64,000 nucleotides of DNA from JAJFTV01 sp964532655. GTDB lineage: Bacteria > Chloroflexota > Anaerolineae > Anaerolineales > Anaerolineaceae. The DNA lies in contig CAZHMZ010000002.1 of NCBI GenBank assembly GCA_964532655.1, positions 1-64,000 of the forward strand, read 5' to 3'. The position numbers and the translations under genes were made by a program. Under the pieces are notes generated by a model, which had not been told where the DNA came from, searched no databases, and saw nothing but the letters and a program-made list of their open reading frames with translations. This document shows positions 53,916 to 63,436 of this stretch, in pieces (positions within the stretch are counted from its first letter, which is position 1; every line of letters begins with the position of its first letter).

Positions 53916-55402
53916 TGGCGTTTCCCTGTTTCCGGAGTGAGCCAGCCTTTTCCGCCGATCAATTCACCCAGTGTTTCCGAGGTGAGACCGGAGGCTTCCA
54001 GCGGCTGGCTGACGCGTCCGCTGAAGAACACCAGTACCCGGTCACTGTACTGCAGGATCTCTTCCAGATCCGATGACATAAACAGCACAGCCGTTCCGCG
54101 CCGGCAGCGTTCCTTGAGCTTGGACCAGATATAAATGGTTGATTCGATATCCAGCCCGCGGGTGGGGTGTTCCAGCAGCAGCAGCTTCAGCGGTTCGCGC
54201 ATCATGGCCAGCAGGGCACGCTGCTGGTTTCCGCCCGAAAGCGCTTCCACCCGTGAGGCAGGCACGCCGCGGATGTTGAAATCCTTGATGCGGTTTTGGG
54301 TGAGATGGCGGCTTTCCTCCCAATCGACAAAGAAACCCTTTTGCGGTTCCGAAAGTACAAAGTGCTCGGTCAGGCTCATGCCGGTCACCAGCCCTTCTTC
54401 CAAACGGGCGGCCGGTAAAAAGGCTACCCCGTTCTCTTTGGCTGTGTGATACGAACGCCCGGCCAGGTCTTTGCCGTGCAGAACCACCTTTCCGCCGGTT
54501 GGGCGCATCAGGCCGGCCACCGCGCGCAGGAATAGACCCTGTCCGCTGCCTTCCATGCCGGCCAGTCCGATCACCTCACCGGCGCAGATATCCAGTGTGA
54601 CGCCCTGAACTTTTAGGCGATAATCTTCCACCGAGAGGTCTTTCATAGAAAGGACGGGTTGGGTGGTGCTGCAGGGTTCAGGTCCGCCCACGCCCACGGC
54701 TTTGCCAAACATCATGGCCACCAGGTTTTGCGTGTTGTACGGCGGCTGCGCCTGTCCGGTTAACTTTCCCTGTCGCAGCACGGCCACACGGTGGCAAAGC
54801 CCTTCCACGTCCTCCAGCTTGTGTGAAACAAACAGAACTGTTTTGCCCTGCTCGGCCAGCAGTTTGAGCGCCTTGAACAGCATCTGCTTTTGAGAGGCGC
54901 TGATCCCGGTGGTGGGCTCGTCGAAGATCAGCACGCTCGCCCCAAGCCATAGTAAACGCAGAATTTCAAGCTGCTGGCGTTCGCCGACGGTCAGCGAATC
55001 AACGTAGGCTTCCGAGTCGATTTTGAAGCCAAACTGTCCGGACAGCCGATGAAAATCGGCCAGGGCAGCCTTGCGGTTTGGAAACAATCCCCCGGAATTA
55101 CCGAGGATAAAGTTATCCAGGACGCGCAAAGGGGGGAAGTCGAGCGGGTCCTGATGAAGCATGCCAATGCCCTGTCGGATTGCGTCAGCCGGGGTTTGAA
55201 TGGATACCGGTTTGCCGTCCAGCAGGATCTCGCCGCTATCCAGGTGGATGAACCCGGACAGGATCTTCATCAGGGTGCTTTTGCCTGCCCCGTTTTCACC
55301 CAGGATGCCCTGGATGGTACCGGCAGGTATGCTGAGATTGATCCCAGCGTTGGCATGAACAGAGCCGAAGGATTTGTGAATATTCCTGAGTTCGACGTTC
55401 AT
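53912..55402 (-). CDS. Nucleoside/sugar-type ABC importer ATPase with two nucleotide-binding domains
   Basis: A 496-residue protein. ATG 55402 follows GAAAGG; the frame to 55471 is not used. The first domain has Walker A GENGAGKST, signature TVGERQQLEIL and Walker B VLIFDEPTTGIS. In the second domain Walker A is degenerate (GMEGSGQGLFLRAV), while the signature (LSGGNQQRALLA) and LLLEHPTRGLD, with His for the usual Asp-Glu pair's acidic residue, are present. One active and one inactive site is the usual plan for RbsA/NupO-type ATPases. It powers the two permeases downstream. Confidence 0.92.
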   Translation of the reverse strand: MNVELRNIHKSFGSVHANAGINLSIPAGTIQGILGENGAGKSTLMKILSGFIHLDSGEILLDGKPVSIQTPADAIRQGIGMLHQDPLDFPPLRVLDNFILGNSGGLFPNRKAALADFHRLSGQFGFKIDSEAYVDSLTVGERQQLEILRLLWLGASVLIFDEPTTGISASQKQMLFKALKLLAEQGKTVLFVSHKLEDVEGLCHRVAVLRQGKLTGQAQPPYNTQNLVAMMFGKAVGVGGPEPCSTTQPVLSMKDLSVEDYRLKVQGVTLDICAGEVIGLAGMEGSGQGLFLRAVAGLMRPTGGKVVLHGKDLAGRSYHTAKENGVAFLPAARLEEGLVTGMSLTEHFVLSEPQKGFFVDWEESRHLTQNRIKDFNIRGVPASRVEALSGGNQQRALLAMMREPLKLLLLEHPTRGLDIESTIYIWSKLKERCRRGTAVLFMSSDLEEILQYSDRVLVFFSGRVSQPLEASGLTSETLGELIGGKGWLTPETGKRQ

Positions 55403-55562
55403 GTCGCCTTTCGAATAGGAGAGTCTGGAAAAAATTGGCTGGCAGATTTCCCCATGGGTAGTTTCCACCAATATCAGCCACAGTATATCATGCAGGAGCC
55501 GGTTTACGTAATTGCAGTCTTCTGCTAAGCAGTGGACTGCGCCGAAACAACCTGATAGAACA

Positions 55563-55600
55563 CTTCAGGCAATGGCCTGGTTGAAAGCCATTGCCTGAAG
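55563..55600 (-). terminator. Hairpin between the BMP gene and the ATPase gene
   Basis: Perfect 14-base arms (55563-55576 and 55587-55600) around a ten-base loop. The U tract is weak (TGTTCTATC), so it probably only reduces read-through and so keeps the binding protein in excess. Confidence 0.7.
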
Positions 55601-55622
55601 ATGTTTTCTCATACGATCGGTA

Positions 55623-56948
55623 TTACTCGGCTACGCTCTGGCCTTCCATGCCTTCGAGGAGCTGCTTCAGATACCACACCTGCTGATCGGTGGCAACTTC
55701 GCCATCGGCCAGGAGGGGAGTGCCGTCCTGCAGGTTCAGCGGGCCGGTCCACAAGTTCAGACCGCCGGCCAGTTCAGCGATGAATGCATCCAGGGTAGCA
55801 GCGGATTCTTCGGACAGAGCAGGGCCCTTCACAAAGCCCACCGCGCTGGTGTCGGGGTTGTTGATGTCAGACCAATCCGGGGCAAACCACTGGAACGCGG
55901 TGTTGAATTCGCCGTTGATGGCTTTCTGGATCCACTCTACATAGGAGGGACCCCAGTTGAAGTACGGGACACCCAGGCAGATCTCAGGGGCCTGATCGCA
56001 GGCGCCTTTGTAGTCATAGGGGATGGCCCAAACAGCCTGTCCGGCGTCGCTCAGGCGTTTTGCTTCGGTCATGGCTTCGGTGGTATCGATACCGGAGATG
56101 ACCACATCATAGCCGCTGTTGAAGAAATCATCAGCAACCTGGGTGGGATCAGAGGAAACACCCGGGATGTAGAACCAGAAGCCAATCCAGGTGACCTTGA
56201 AGGACAGATCGGCGGGGTTCTTGCCGGCCTGTTCCCAGCAGTATTTGGCGCCCAGGTAAGCGGAGGCGGTCAGGCGGCGGGTTTCGTCGTTGATTAATGG
56301 ACCCAGGTAACCGATCTTGCCGGTTTGCGAGGTGAGGGCGGCAGCGCAGCCGGCCATCATCTTGGCGTATTCCATGCGGCCCATCAAATTGACCATGTTA
56401 TCCATGGGGATATAGGCTTCGCCTTCTTCCCAAACCTGGTCGCCGGAAGCCATGATCACAGGAACCTCAGGATGAGCCTGGGTGAAGATGGTGGCTTCGT
56501 CTTTCATGTCATCCGAGTTGAAGATGACCAGATCAGCGCCTTCTGAAAGAAGCTGCTCAGCCAACTGTGAGGTGGTGGTGCCGGGGTAAGCCGGTGAACC
56601 GGAGTAGACGTTTTCCAGATAGATCATGCGGGTGCCGGGCACGTTTTGTTCCACGTACAGGCCGGCTTCATAGTGAGCCTGACTCCAGCCGTGGTCATTG
56701 GCAGCGCCGACCAGCAGGATACCGAAAACGAATTCTTCGGCGGGGGCTTCGGTAGCAACCACTTCCGTGGCGGCTTCAGTGGCAACCGGCGCCTCTGTCA
56801 CAACGACCGGGGCTTCTGTTGCTTCGACAACCGGTGCTTCGGTGGCGGGGGCTTCGGTGGGGGCCTCAGTAGCGGGGGTGCCGCAAGCCGAGAGCGCCAG
56901 GGCGAACACAATCACCAGCGCCAAAAGGCTAAAAAGGCTTTTACGCAT
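55623..56948 (-). CDS. BMP-family nucleoside-binding lipoprotein
   Basis: A 441-residue lipoprotein; ATG 56948 follows AGGAGG. The signal peptide ends ALSAC and a long Thr-Glu-Ala-Pro/Val linker (about 25-70) precedes a BMP/PnrA-like domain (about 70-441). Family features: GAANDHGWSQAHYEAGLYVEQ, FNSDDMKDEATIFTQAHPEVPVIMASG and DVVISGIDTTEAMTEAKR. BMP proteins bind purine nucleosides for the downstream importer genes. The chain is longer than usual owing to the linker and a C-terminal extension of some 60 residues (GLNLWTGPLNLQDGTPLLADGE). Confidence 0.92.
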   Translation of the reverse strand: MRKSLFSLLALVIVFALALSACGTPATEAPTEAPATEAPVVEATEAPVVVTEAPVATEAATEVVATEAPAEEFVFGILLVGAANDHGWSQAHYEAGLYVEQNVPGTRMIYLENVYSGSPAYPGTTTSQLAEQLLSEGADLVIFNSDDMKDEATIFTQAHPEVPVIMASGDQVWEEGEAYIPMDNMVNLMGRMEYAKMMAGCAAALTSQTGKIGYLGPLINDETRRLTASAYLGAKYCWEQAGKNPADLSFKVTWIGFWFYIPGVSSDPTQVADDFFNSGYDVVISGIDTTEAMTEAKRLSDAGQAVWAIPYDYKGACDQAPEICLGVPYFNWGPSYVEWIQKAINGEFNTAFQWFAPDWSDINNPDTSAVGFVKGPALSEESAATLDAFIAELAGGLNLWTGPLNLQDGTPLLADGEVATDQQVWYLKQLLEGMEGQSVAE

Positions 56949-57410
56949 TTCACATCCTCCTCAAAAAACAAAAAAATGGAATTTTGGACAATCCGACTCA
57001 CGTACCGCATGGAAATAAGCGTTTTGCGGTTGAATTGCTATTGAAATGGAGAGATTGTCTATACAAATCATTATTTTATCACCACTTCAATTTTGAAAGA
57101 GTTGCATTTAGATTGTATATTGGTGACATCCGGATGAATTAATTATAAGGATTTTTGGTATTTATGTTCAAGTGCAGACGGGGGAAATGTGGGTTGTTGG
57201 GTCTTATTTTATTTAATTGCGCATAGCCAATTTATTATAAAAACTCATCATTCTTTGTGATGACGTGGGTGACCACGATAAAGTGGTCATCCGCACCGAA
57301 TGAATTTCGTATACAATCAATGAGAGACCGAATCATGGTCAGGAGCGGTGCATTGCGGGGGCTTATCACTGCCAATTTCCCGGGTTTTCGCATAGGGATC
57401 GATTTTCTCA
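56949..57410. other. Divergent intergenic region
   Basis: AT-rich, with promoters expected for both directions. A hairpin GGGTGACCAC...GTGGTCATCC (57266-57291) lies ahead of the fusion gene. No gene with a ribosome site was found. Confidence 0.5.
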
Positions 57411-59603
57411 ATGATAAAGCAGGCTGCCTGGATAAAGGCCGTATGGGTTGTGCTGGTTCTCCTGATTGCCCTGGGTGCCCGCCTGGATGCTGTTAACGAG
57501 CTGCCCATCGATTACGACGAAGATGATTATCTGGGGGCAGGGCAGCGTTATCTGCGCGCCTTCCGCGAGGGCGATTGGCAGTTTGTTGTGAACTATGAGT
57601 TTAACTTTGAGCACCCGCCGCTTCCCAAACTAATCAATGCCCTGGTGATGCTTCCGCTGCCGGATGCGCCGCTGATCGATGAGAAATCGCCCACCGCCTA
57701 CCCGGCTGAGAACCTTCCTCAACCTCACTTTTTTTATGCGCGTCGCGCCGGCGCCATATTGAGCACGCTGGAAACGTTCGCTCTGGCGCTGCTGGATCCG
57801 CTGGCCGGGCTGTTCCTGGCGCTCAACAACTGGCAGATCAAATATACCGCGCAGATCATGTTAGAGCCGCTGCCGGCGCTCACCAGTCTACTGGCGGTGA
57901 TGTGCTACATCCAATCGCGGCGAACGCGCCCGTTCTGGCTGGCTGCCTCGGCGCTCATGCTGGGTATCACCGCGGCGGGCAAATATGTGTACTGCATCGC
58001 TGGGCTGGCCATTTTGGTGGACTGGTTGCTGCATGACTGGTTAGGCCGGCAAGAACAGGCGCGGGCCAACCGCAGCGCCGGTGCGGTGCGGATTCTTTTA
58101 TGGGGGCTGGCGGCTGTCGCGTTGTTCTTCGCGGCGGATCCACATCTGTGGGCGGATCCATTCGGACGGCTGGCCCAAAGCCTGACCTATCATTTTAATT
58201 ACGCGGCCAGCGATTACGTGGCCAACGCGGGCTATCCGGTCTGGCAGCCGATTACCTGGCTGTTCATCTCGCCGCCCTGGCACCCGGGCGTGTTCTGGAT
58301 CTCGCTGGAGTTCTTCTACACTGCGTTTGCCATTTTCGGATTGGCGCGCCTATGGAAGAAGCAGCGGGTGATGGCTCTCTGGTTTATCATGGCGCTGATT
58401 TTTCTGCTGGTCTGGTCGACCAAGTGGCCGCAGTATATCCTCATCCTGACTGCACCTTTTTCCATGGCTGTCGCCGAGGGTTTTCGCAAGCTGATCGGCG
58501 AGCCGTGGGCGGCCATGCGGGCCAGGCAGCGCGAGGAACGCCGGCTGGAAAAGCTGGAGATCGACCATAAAAAACGAGCCGCCCGTGAGAAACGCGAACG
58601 CCAGAAAGCTGCCCGGCGGGCAGGCGCTCGCCAGCTTAAGCTGGCGCTGCCCTGGCTGCTGCCGGGGCTGATCGGGTTGGGGGTGATCACCCTGTTTCCG
58701 CTGATCTACCAACTGGCCATGTCGCTCACCGATTTCAACGGTTCTTCCATTTTTGATGGAATGCAGGGCGGGGTGTGGCGTGAGGTGTGGCAGGGGCTTA
58801 CCGGGCAAGTCAAACCTTTCTATTCCGGCTTTTCGGTGCAGGCCACCACAGGGGATCATCTGGTTCACTACACAGGGTTCAGCCAGCTTCGCAGCGTATT
58901 TTCCTTCTTCAGCCAGGATCTGTTTGTGTTTGACCTCATCTGGACGCTACTATCGGTGGGGCTTCAACTGGTGGTGGGGGTGAGTGCGGCGCTGCTGCTC
59001 AATAAGCACCGCCTGGCTCTCAAGGGTTGGTGGGGGGCGGTGTTTATCTTACCGTGGGCCATCCCGGAATTTGTGGGCACGCTGATCTGGTCGCAGGTGT
59101 TTGACCCCGATTTTGGCTGGGCTGCCACGGTGGCCAGCCTGTCGCGCCTGAGTGGATATACCGGCGCCTGGCAGCAGAACTCGCTGGTTTTATTGATCTA
59201 TCTGCTGATTGTGGGGGTATGGTACGGATTTCCGCTCATGTATTTGGGGGCTGCGGCCGGGCTTAATGCCATCCCTCGCGAAGTCAAGGAAGCCGCCGCC
59301 CTCGATGGCGCCGGTGGGCTACGCCTGTTCAGGCACATCACCTGGCCGCTGTTGTTTCCGCTGCTGGCGCCGGTGATCATCCTGCGCATGATCCACGCTT
59401 TTAACCAGTTTTATCTGTTTTACATGCTGCGCCTCGATTACCCCACCAGCACGCTTTCGGTCATCTCATTCAACATTTTTAACTATGGGCAAAATTATGC
59501 CCTGTCCGCCGCCATCAACATTTTCACGATGGTGCTGCTCCTGGTTTTACTCATCGTGTTCAATCGCAGCAGCAAGGCTGCGGAGGGCGTAACCTATGTA
59601 TAA
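57411..59603 (+). CDS. Fusion of a GT-C glycosyltransferase domain and a MalF-type ABC permease
   Basis: A 730-residue membrane protein in one uninterrupted frame. Residues 1-355 look like a PMT_2/GT39-type GT-C glycosyltransferase: helix 1 (8-22), then the external-loop acidic motif DYDEDDY (34-40), a GDW box, NFEHPPLPK (65-73) and about eight further helices. A highly charged linker (about 365-402; many Arg, Lys, Glu) joins it to a MalF-type sugar permease (about 405-730) with six helices and an EAA loop around 624-645 (EVKEAAALDGAGGLRLF). GT-C domains of this kind usually need a lipid-linked sugar donor and are about 500 residues, so the C-terminal part is missing. The MalG partner overlaps the end by 8 bases. 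ATG 57411 has only a weak site (AGGGAT). Confidence 0.82.
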   Translation: MIKQAAWIKAVWVVLVLLIALGARLDAVNELPIDYDEDDYLGAGQRYLRAFREGDWQFVVNYEFNFEHPPLPKLINALVMLPLPDAPLIDEKSPTAYPAENLPQPHFFYARRAGAILSTLETFALALLDPLAGLFLALNNWQIKYTAQIMLEPLPALTSLLAVMCYIQSRRTRPFWLAASALMLGITAAGKYVYCIAGLAILVDWLLHDWLGRQEQARANRSAGAVRILLWGLAAVALFFAADPHLWADPFGRLAQSLTYHFNYAASDYVANAGYPVWQPITWLFISPPWHPGVFWISLEFFYTAFAIFGLARLWKKQRVMALWFIMALIFLLVWSTKWPQYILILTAPFSMAVAEGFRKLIGEPWAAMRARQREERRLEKLEIDHKKRAAREKRERQKAARRAGARQLKLALPWLLPGLIGLGVITLFPLIYQLAMSLTDFNGSSIFDGMQGGVWREVWQGLTGQVKPFYSGFSVQATTGDHLVHYTGFSQLRSVFSFFSQDLFVFDLIWTLLSVGLQLVVGVSAALLLNKHRLALKGWWGAVFILPWAIPEFVGTLIWSQVFDPDFGWAATVASLSRLSGYTGAWQQNSLVLLIYLLIVGVWYGFPLMYLGAAAGLNAIPREVKEAAALDGAGGLRLFRHITWPLLFPLLAPVIILRMIHAFNQFYLFYMLRLDYPTSTLSVISFNIFNYGQNYALSAAINIFTMVLLLVLLIVFNRSSKAAEGVTYV

Positions 59604-60444
59604 AGGGAAAAAGATCGCGGGACAACTGATTGCCCAGGCGGCGCTGGCTCTGCTGGCCATCTTTGTGCTGCTGCCGGTGCTCACCATGGTGCGCCTGGCC
59701 TTCGACGGCTCCATCCGGGTGGCGCCCACCGATTTTCGCTTGATCCCAAAACAGTTTACCCTGGAAGTCTTTCAGCAGGTCTGGCAGCACCCTGCCCAAA
59801 CACTCACCTTTGTTCAGCTTTTGGGGAACAGCCTGTTTGTTTCAACGGGAACGGCTCTGCTTTGCCTGCTGTTGGGCACCACCACCGCGTATGCCTTTGC
59901 GCGTTATCGCTTTCCGGGGAGGCGGGAGGGATTGTTCTTTTTGCTGCTGGGTACGTTGCTGCCGCCGGTGGCGTTGATGACCCCGCTGTTTATTCTGCTC
60001 ACCGTGCTCAAGCTGCGCACCTCGCTGGTGGGGTTGATTATCGTCTACACGGCCTTTATTCTGCCGTTCTGCATCTGGAACATCCGCTCAGCTTTTCAGG
60101 CAGTGCCGCGCGAGCTGGAGGAAAGCGCCTTTCTGGATGGCGCCACGCCTTGGATCAGCTTCTGGCGCATCCAGATGCCGCTGGCTCTGCCATCCCTTTT
60201 GGTAGCCGGACTGGTGGCGTTTTTAGCCGGGTATTCCGAATTTGCGATTGGCTGGTTGTTTGTGCAGAACAGCAAAAACGTCACGCTGGCCATGGCGATG
60301 ATCGCCAGTTACAACCAGAGCGGTGTTTCCTGGAGCGCCATGTCGGCGATGGCGGTGCTGATGTCCGCGCCGGTGGTGATGATCTTTCTGGCGCTCAAAC
60401 GCACCTTGCTCGACCGGCTGGTAGTATCCAGCCAGGTGGATTAG
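59596..60444 (+). CDS. MalG-type ABC sugar permease
   Basis: A 282-residue permease with six helices. The EAA loop reads PRELEESAFLDGATPWISFWRIQMPLALPSL, as in MalG, and the start has the basic N-terminus and long first helix of the family (KGKKIAGQLIAQAALALLAIFVLLPVLTMVRLAF). It begins inside the end of the fusion gene (8-base overlap), so the two are translationally coupled and should form one heterodimer. No carbohydrate-binding protein or MalK-like ATPase is encoded nearby. Its stop codon overlaps the end of the small convergent gene at 60441. Confidence 0.93.
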   Translation: MYKGKKIAGQLIAQAALALLAIFVLLPVLTMVRLAFDGSIRVAPTDFRLIPKQFTLEVFQQVWQHPAQTLTFVQLLGNSLFVSTGTALLCLLLGTTTAYAFARYRFPGRREGLFFLLLGTLLPPVALMTPLFILLTVLKLRTSLVGLIIVYTAFILPFCIWNIRSAFQAVPRELEESAFLDGATPWISFWRIQMPLALPSLLVAGLVAFLAGYSEFAIGWLFVQNSKNVTLAMAMIASYNQSGVSWSAMSAMAVLMSAPVVMIFLALKRTLLDRLVVSSQVD

Positions 60445-60641
60445 CTTTCTGGCTGATTGACTGCTATGGCGGTTAGAATCTTGTCCAGCATCTTAACGAT
60501 CAAATCTTTCCGATCGTGTAAACCCTTTTTATATTCCTGGTTATCCGTGCCGGCAATTTCCATGCGCAGATCAGAAAGGCAGACCTCAAGTGTGTTTTTC
60601 AGCAGCTCCAGTTCCTCATCCGAAAAACAGACCTTATTCAT
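60441..60641 (-). CDS. Small helical protein (paralogue of the gene at 60831)
   Basis: A 66-residue protein. A longer frame runs to 60803, but ATG 60641 is preferred because AGGGG precedes it and the sequence from there (MNKVCFSDEELELLKNTLEV) is similar to the start of the next gene upstream. It looks like two amphipathic helices: ELELLKNTLEVCLSDLRMEIAGTD and YKKGLHDRKDLIVKMLDKIL. No family name is known to me. It is convergent with the MalG-type gene and overlaps its stop. A dimeric helical bundle is likely, function unknown. Confidence 0.65.
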   Translation of the reverse strand: MNKVCFSDEELELLKNTLEVCLSDLRMEIAGTDNQEYKKGLHDRKDLIVKMLDKILTAIAVNQPES

Positions 60642-60830
60642 GCATCCCCTACTTTCCCCGGACACTTGTCCGGTGATAACGCCTTCATTTTTACTATATC
60701 GCATAGCAGCATGGAGTTCAAGCACCGGTAAGTGCGATAAAACCTGTGTAAATGGATCGAATGATGAACCAGGATAAGCCCGTTGCAAGGATTGAACAGG
60801 CAAATTGAGACAGACCCGAATCGGGATCCA

Positions 60831-61109
60831 TCAGCCAGTCGGTTGTGAATGTTTCGACTGAAGGTATCTATTGGAGATGGATGAGTGGTCCGGGGAGAGT
60901 ATTTGTTTTTCTTCCGTGCGTGTTGTGCGGGCGGGTATTTCTTCGATTTTCGCGAGAAGTTTCATCAGGGAGAGTTTCCGGTCCAACAGATTACGTCTGA
61001 ATTCCCATTGTTCTGTCTCGGCGATTTCAATCAGTAAATTGGACAGTGATTCTTCCAGCACATCGACCAGTAATTCGTGTTCCTGTTCCGATAAAATACC
61101 TGTATTCAT
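60831..61109 (-). CDS. Small helical protein (paralogue of the gene at 60441)
   Basis: A 92-residue protein starting ATG 61109. The first 55 residues (MNTGILSEQEHELLVDVLEESL, then EFRRNLLDRKLSLMKLLAKI) align with those of the 66-residue protein along their length, with the pattern L-S/SD-x-E-x-E-L-L, S-L/D-L-x-x-E-I and R/K-x-x-L-x-x-R/K-K/D-L. A polar tail of 30 residues follows that the paralogue lacks. A G-rich stretch (GGGGGCCC on the minus side) just upstream could act in initiation but is not a good ribosome site. Confidence 0.62.
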   Translation of the reverse strand: MNTGILSEQEHELLVDVLEESLSNLLIEIAETEQWEFRRNLLDRKLSLMKLLAKIEEIPARTTRTEEKQILSPDHSSISNRYLQSKHSQPTG

Positions 61110-61248
61110 GCAGGGCCCCCGTAACTGGTTTAACTATCTCATACCCTTGTTACCAGGGCAAGCGAAATGAACCGGTCATTAAACCATTCTTAACCTTTAA
61201 TGATCAATCTCTTGATCGAAGAATAATGGGATCTGGGCAAAAACTGCT

Positions 61249-62193
61249 TCAGTTGAAGCGCTCACGAGGATTGATGACGGTGTTCGCCTCATCGCCCAGC
61301 AGATTCCACGCAAAGCCAAACAGGATGATCGCCAGCGTGACCGGCAGGTAAACCCACCAGTGGGTCAGCAGGTTGCCGCCCGGGCCGATAATCCAATGCC
61401 GGCCTTCGCGCAGCAGAGCGGCCCAGGCCGAGCCATTGTCCAGGCCAATATAGGTAAAGGTTGCCTGCAGAATCACCAGCGCGCCGACGTTCTTGGTGGC
61501 CCAGATAATCACCGGCGAAATGGAGTTGGGCAAGAGGTGCCGTAAAATGATGCGCCGCTTTTTTGCCCCCACCGACTTCGCGGCGACGATAAACTCGGTT
61601 TCTTTTAACCGCAGCACCTGGTCGTTCACCAGGCGGGCATAGGGAATCCAATACAACAGCAGCACCGCCGGCGTAAACGCGCCTGTCTTCTGAAACAGGT
61701 TGAGAAAGAAGGCCGCGGCGCCGGAGACTTGCGCGGTTGGGTCGCCGGGTGACACCTTCATCAGCAGAAAGTCCATCAGTAAAACCATAAACGGAATGGC
61801 GGCCATCAGGGGGAAAGCCAGCAGCGCATTGGTGACGCCCAGGAACAGACGGTTGAGCAGTCCGCCCGCATAAGCGCACACCGCTCCCGCCAGTGAACCC
61901 AGCAGTGCCGAGACGAGCGTGACGCTCAACCCGAACCACAACGCCTGGCGGGATCCCCAAATCAGGGTATAAAACACATCAAATTGATGTGGGGTGGTAC
62001 CCAACGGCGTGCCCGGAGCGGGCGGGTAGGGAATGGGATCCTGGGGAGAGCCGACCTGTCTCATCAACTCAGGGTTGGCGCGATCATCCGGCGGGGCAAT
62101 TAATGGCGCCAGTAACGCGGTGGCCAGGATGCCGGCCACCAGCAGGACGGCGGCCCACAGTTGCCAGCGGCGATGGATGGGGACGGGCATCAC
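61249..62193 (-). CDS. Peptide ABC importer permease (DppC type), second system
   Basis: A 314-residue permease with a first helix at about 13-32, then an external loop (DPIPYPPAPGTPLGTTPHQFDVFYTLIWGSRQALWFG), longer than usual and with a Pro-rich insert in place of the PFGTDDxGRD motif, where only GTTPHQFDVF remains. Five more helices follow. The EAA loop is EFIVAAKSVGAKKRRIILRHLLPNSISPV. Its ATG overlaps the stop of the DppB-type gene by four bases. It differs clearly from the pair at 42.8 kb, so its substrate is likely different. Confidence 0.9.
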   Translation of the reverse strand: MMPVPIHRRWQLWAAVLLVAGILATALLAPLIAPPDDRANPELMRQVGSPQDPIPYPPAPGTPLGTTPHQFDVFYTLIWGSRQALWFGLSVTLVSALLGSLAGAVCAYAGGLLNRLFLGVTNALLAFPLMAAIPFMVLLMDFLLMKVSPGDPTAQVSGAAAFFLNLFQKTGAFTPAVLLLYWIPYARLVNDQVLRLKETEFIVAAKSVGAKKRRIILRHLLPNSISPVIIWATKNVGALVILQATFTYIGLDNGSAWAALLREGRHWIIGPGGNLLTHWWVYLPVTLAIILFGFAWNLLGDEANTVINPRERFN

Positions 62194-63245
62194 ATCACCT
62201 CTTCGCGAATGCGCGGATCCACACTGGCTTTGATCAGGTCAAAGAACAAAATCAACCCCAGGGTAAGCAGCAGGTTGAAGGCAATAAATCCCAACACCGC
62301 GAAGCCATCGGGCATGCTGGTAAGTGAGCTAATGAGTTGCGACATGCCCTCGAAATTGAAGATCAATTCCACCACAAACAGCTCGGTGGTCAGGGTGGCG
62401 GCCGTCAGACCGCTGGCGGTCATCACGGGGGAGAGACTGTTAAGAAACACGTGCTGCCAGGTGACCCGGACGGGCCTTACGCCGCGGGCTATCGCCGCGG
62501 TGACGTAATCTTTTTTCTCTTCATCGATCACCGAGGAGCGGGTGATGCGTGTGAGCGTGGCCCATTGCAGCAGCCCCAGTGAAAAAGCCGGCATGGCCAG
62601 ATGCCGCGCCGCGTCAAGACTGATATCTGCCCGGCCGTTTAGAAAACCGTCTATGATGTAAAAACCGGTAACGAGGTGAAACGCATCCGATTTGACGTAG
62701 ATGGCGTTCAATGTTCCGAGACGGCCCGGCGCAAACCAGTTGAGCGATATGTAAAAGATGGCCAGAAAAATAAACGCCAGGATAAACAGAGGGATGGAGC
62801 CGGTGACCGAGGCGGTCACACGCACAACATGATCAATAAAGGTGTCCTTTTTACGCCCGGCCAGCACACCAGCCAGGATACCGAACGGGATGAAGAACAG
62901 CAGAGAGCAGGTCAGCAGTTCAAGAGAAGCCGGGGCGTAGCGCAGGATGGTCTGGAAGACATCGGTGTCATAGACCGGGCTGTACCCCCACTCGCCTTTG
63001 AACAGACCGGCCAGCCAGCGGCCGTACTGACGCAGAAACGGTTCATCAAAATGGTGATCCGCAATCACCTGGGCAATCGCCCGCTGAACGGCCTCGGGGT
63101 TCTTCGTGTTTGGACTGAGATACAGATCCGCGCGTTCTTCGGGTGTATACAACATCAGGCTGGCAAACACCACAAAGGTGATGCCTAGAAAACTCAGGCA
63201 TACAGCGGCCAATTGCTTTAGAAGATACTTCAGGAAGGCAGTCAT
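62190..63245 (-). CDS. Peptide ABC importer permease (DppB type), second system
   Basis: A 351-residue permease. It begins MTAFLKYLLKQLAAVCLSFLGITFVVFASLML and carries the family's GEWGYSPVYDTDVFQTILRYAPASLELLTCS stretch, with an enlarged first external loop (about 32-105). The EAA loop is KKDYVTAAIARGVRPVRVTWQHVFLNSLSPV. It is first in its unit. The partner permease follows, but no binding protein or ATPase is in the window on this strand; the unit continues past neither end. Confidence 0.9.
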   Translation of the reverse strand: MTAFLKYLLKQLAAVCLSFLGITFVVFASLMLYTPEERADLYLSPNTKNPEAVQRAIAQVIADHHFDEPFLRQYGRWLAGLFKGEWGYSPVYDTDVFQTILRYAPASLELLTCSLLFFIPFGILAGVLAGRKKDTFIDHVVRVTASVTGSIPLFILAFIFLAIFYISLNWFAPGRLGTLNAIYVKSDAFHLVTGFYIIDGFLNGRADISLDAARHLAMPAFSLGLLQWATLTRITRSSVIDEEKKDYVTAAIARGVRPVRVTWQHVFLNSLSPVMTASGLTAATLTTELFVVELIFNFEGMSQLISSLTSMPDGFAVLGFIAFNLLLTLGLILFFDLIKASVDPRIREEVM

Positions 63246-63436
63246 CTGCAGACTCGCAGGGGGCTGAGGGCTGGCGAAACAGCATTGCCAGGTGGATTAC
63301 GCCTGATCGGTCATGGCGGTTGGTTCATTATAGCACCATGAGCAGACGTGGTTTGAAAACGGGGTTGCGGGGTTCGCACAACAGCATGTTGATCAACATG
63401 CCGGCCCCCTGTATAATCTTTTCAAAGGCGGCGTCC

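Noticed and set aside
57257..57496. Small plus-strand frame ahead of the fusion gene
   Set aside because: Runs into the fusion gene in another frame, with no ribosome site or similarity.
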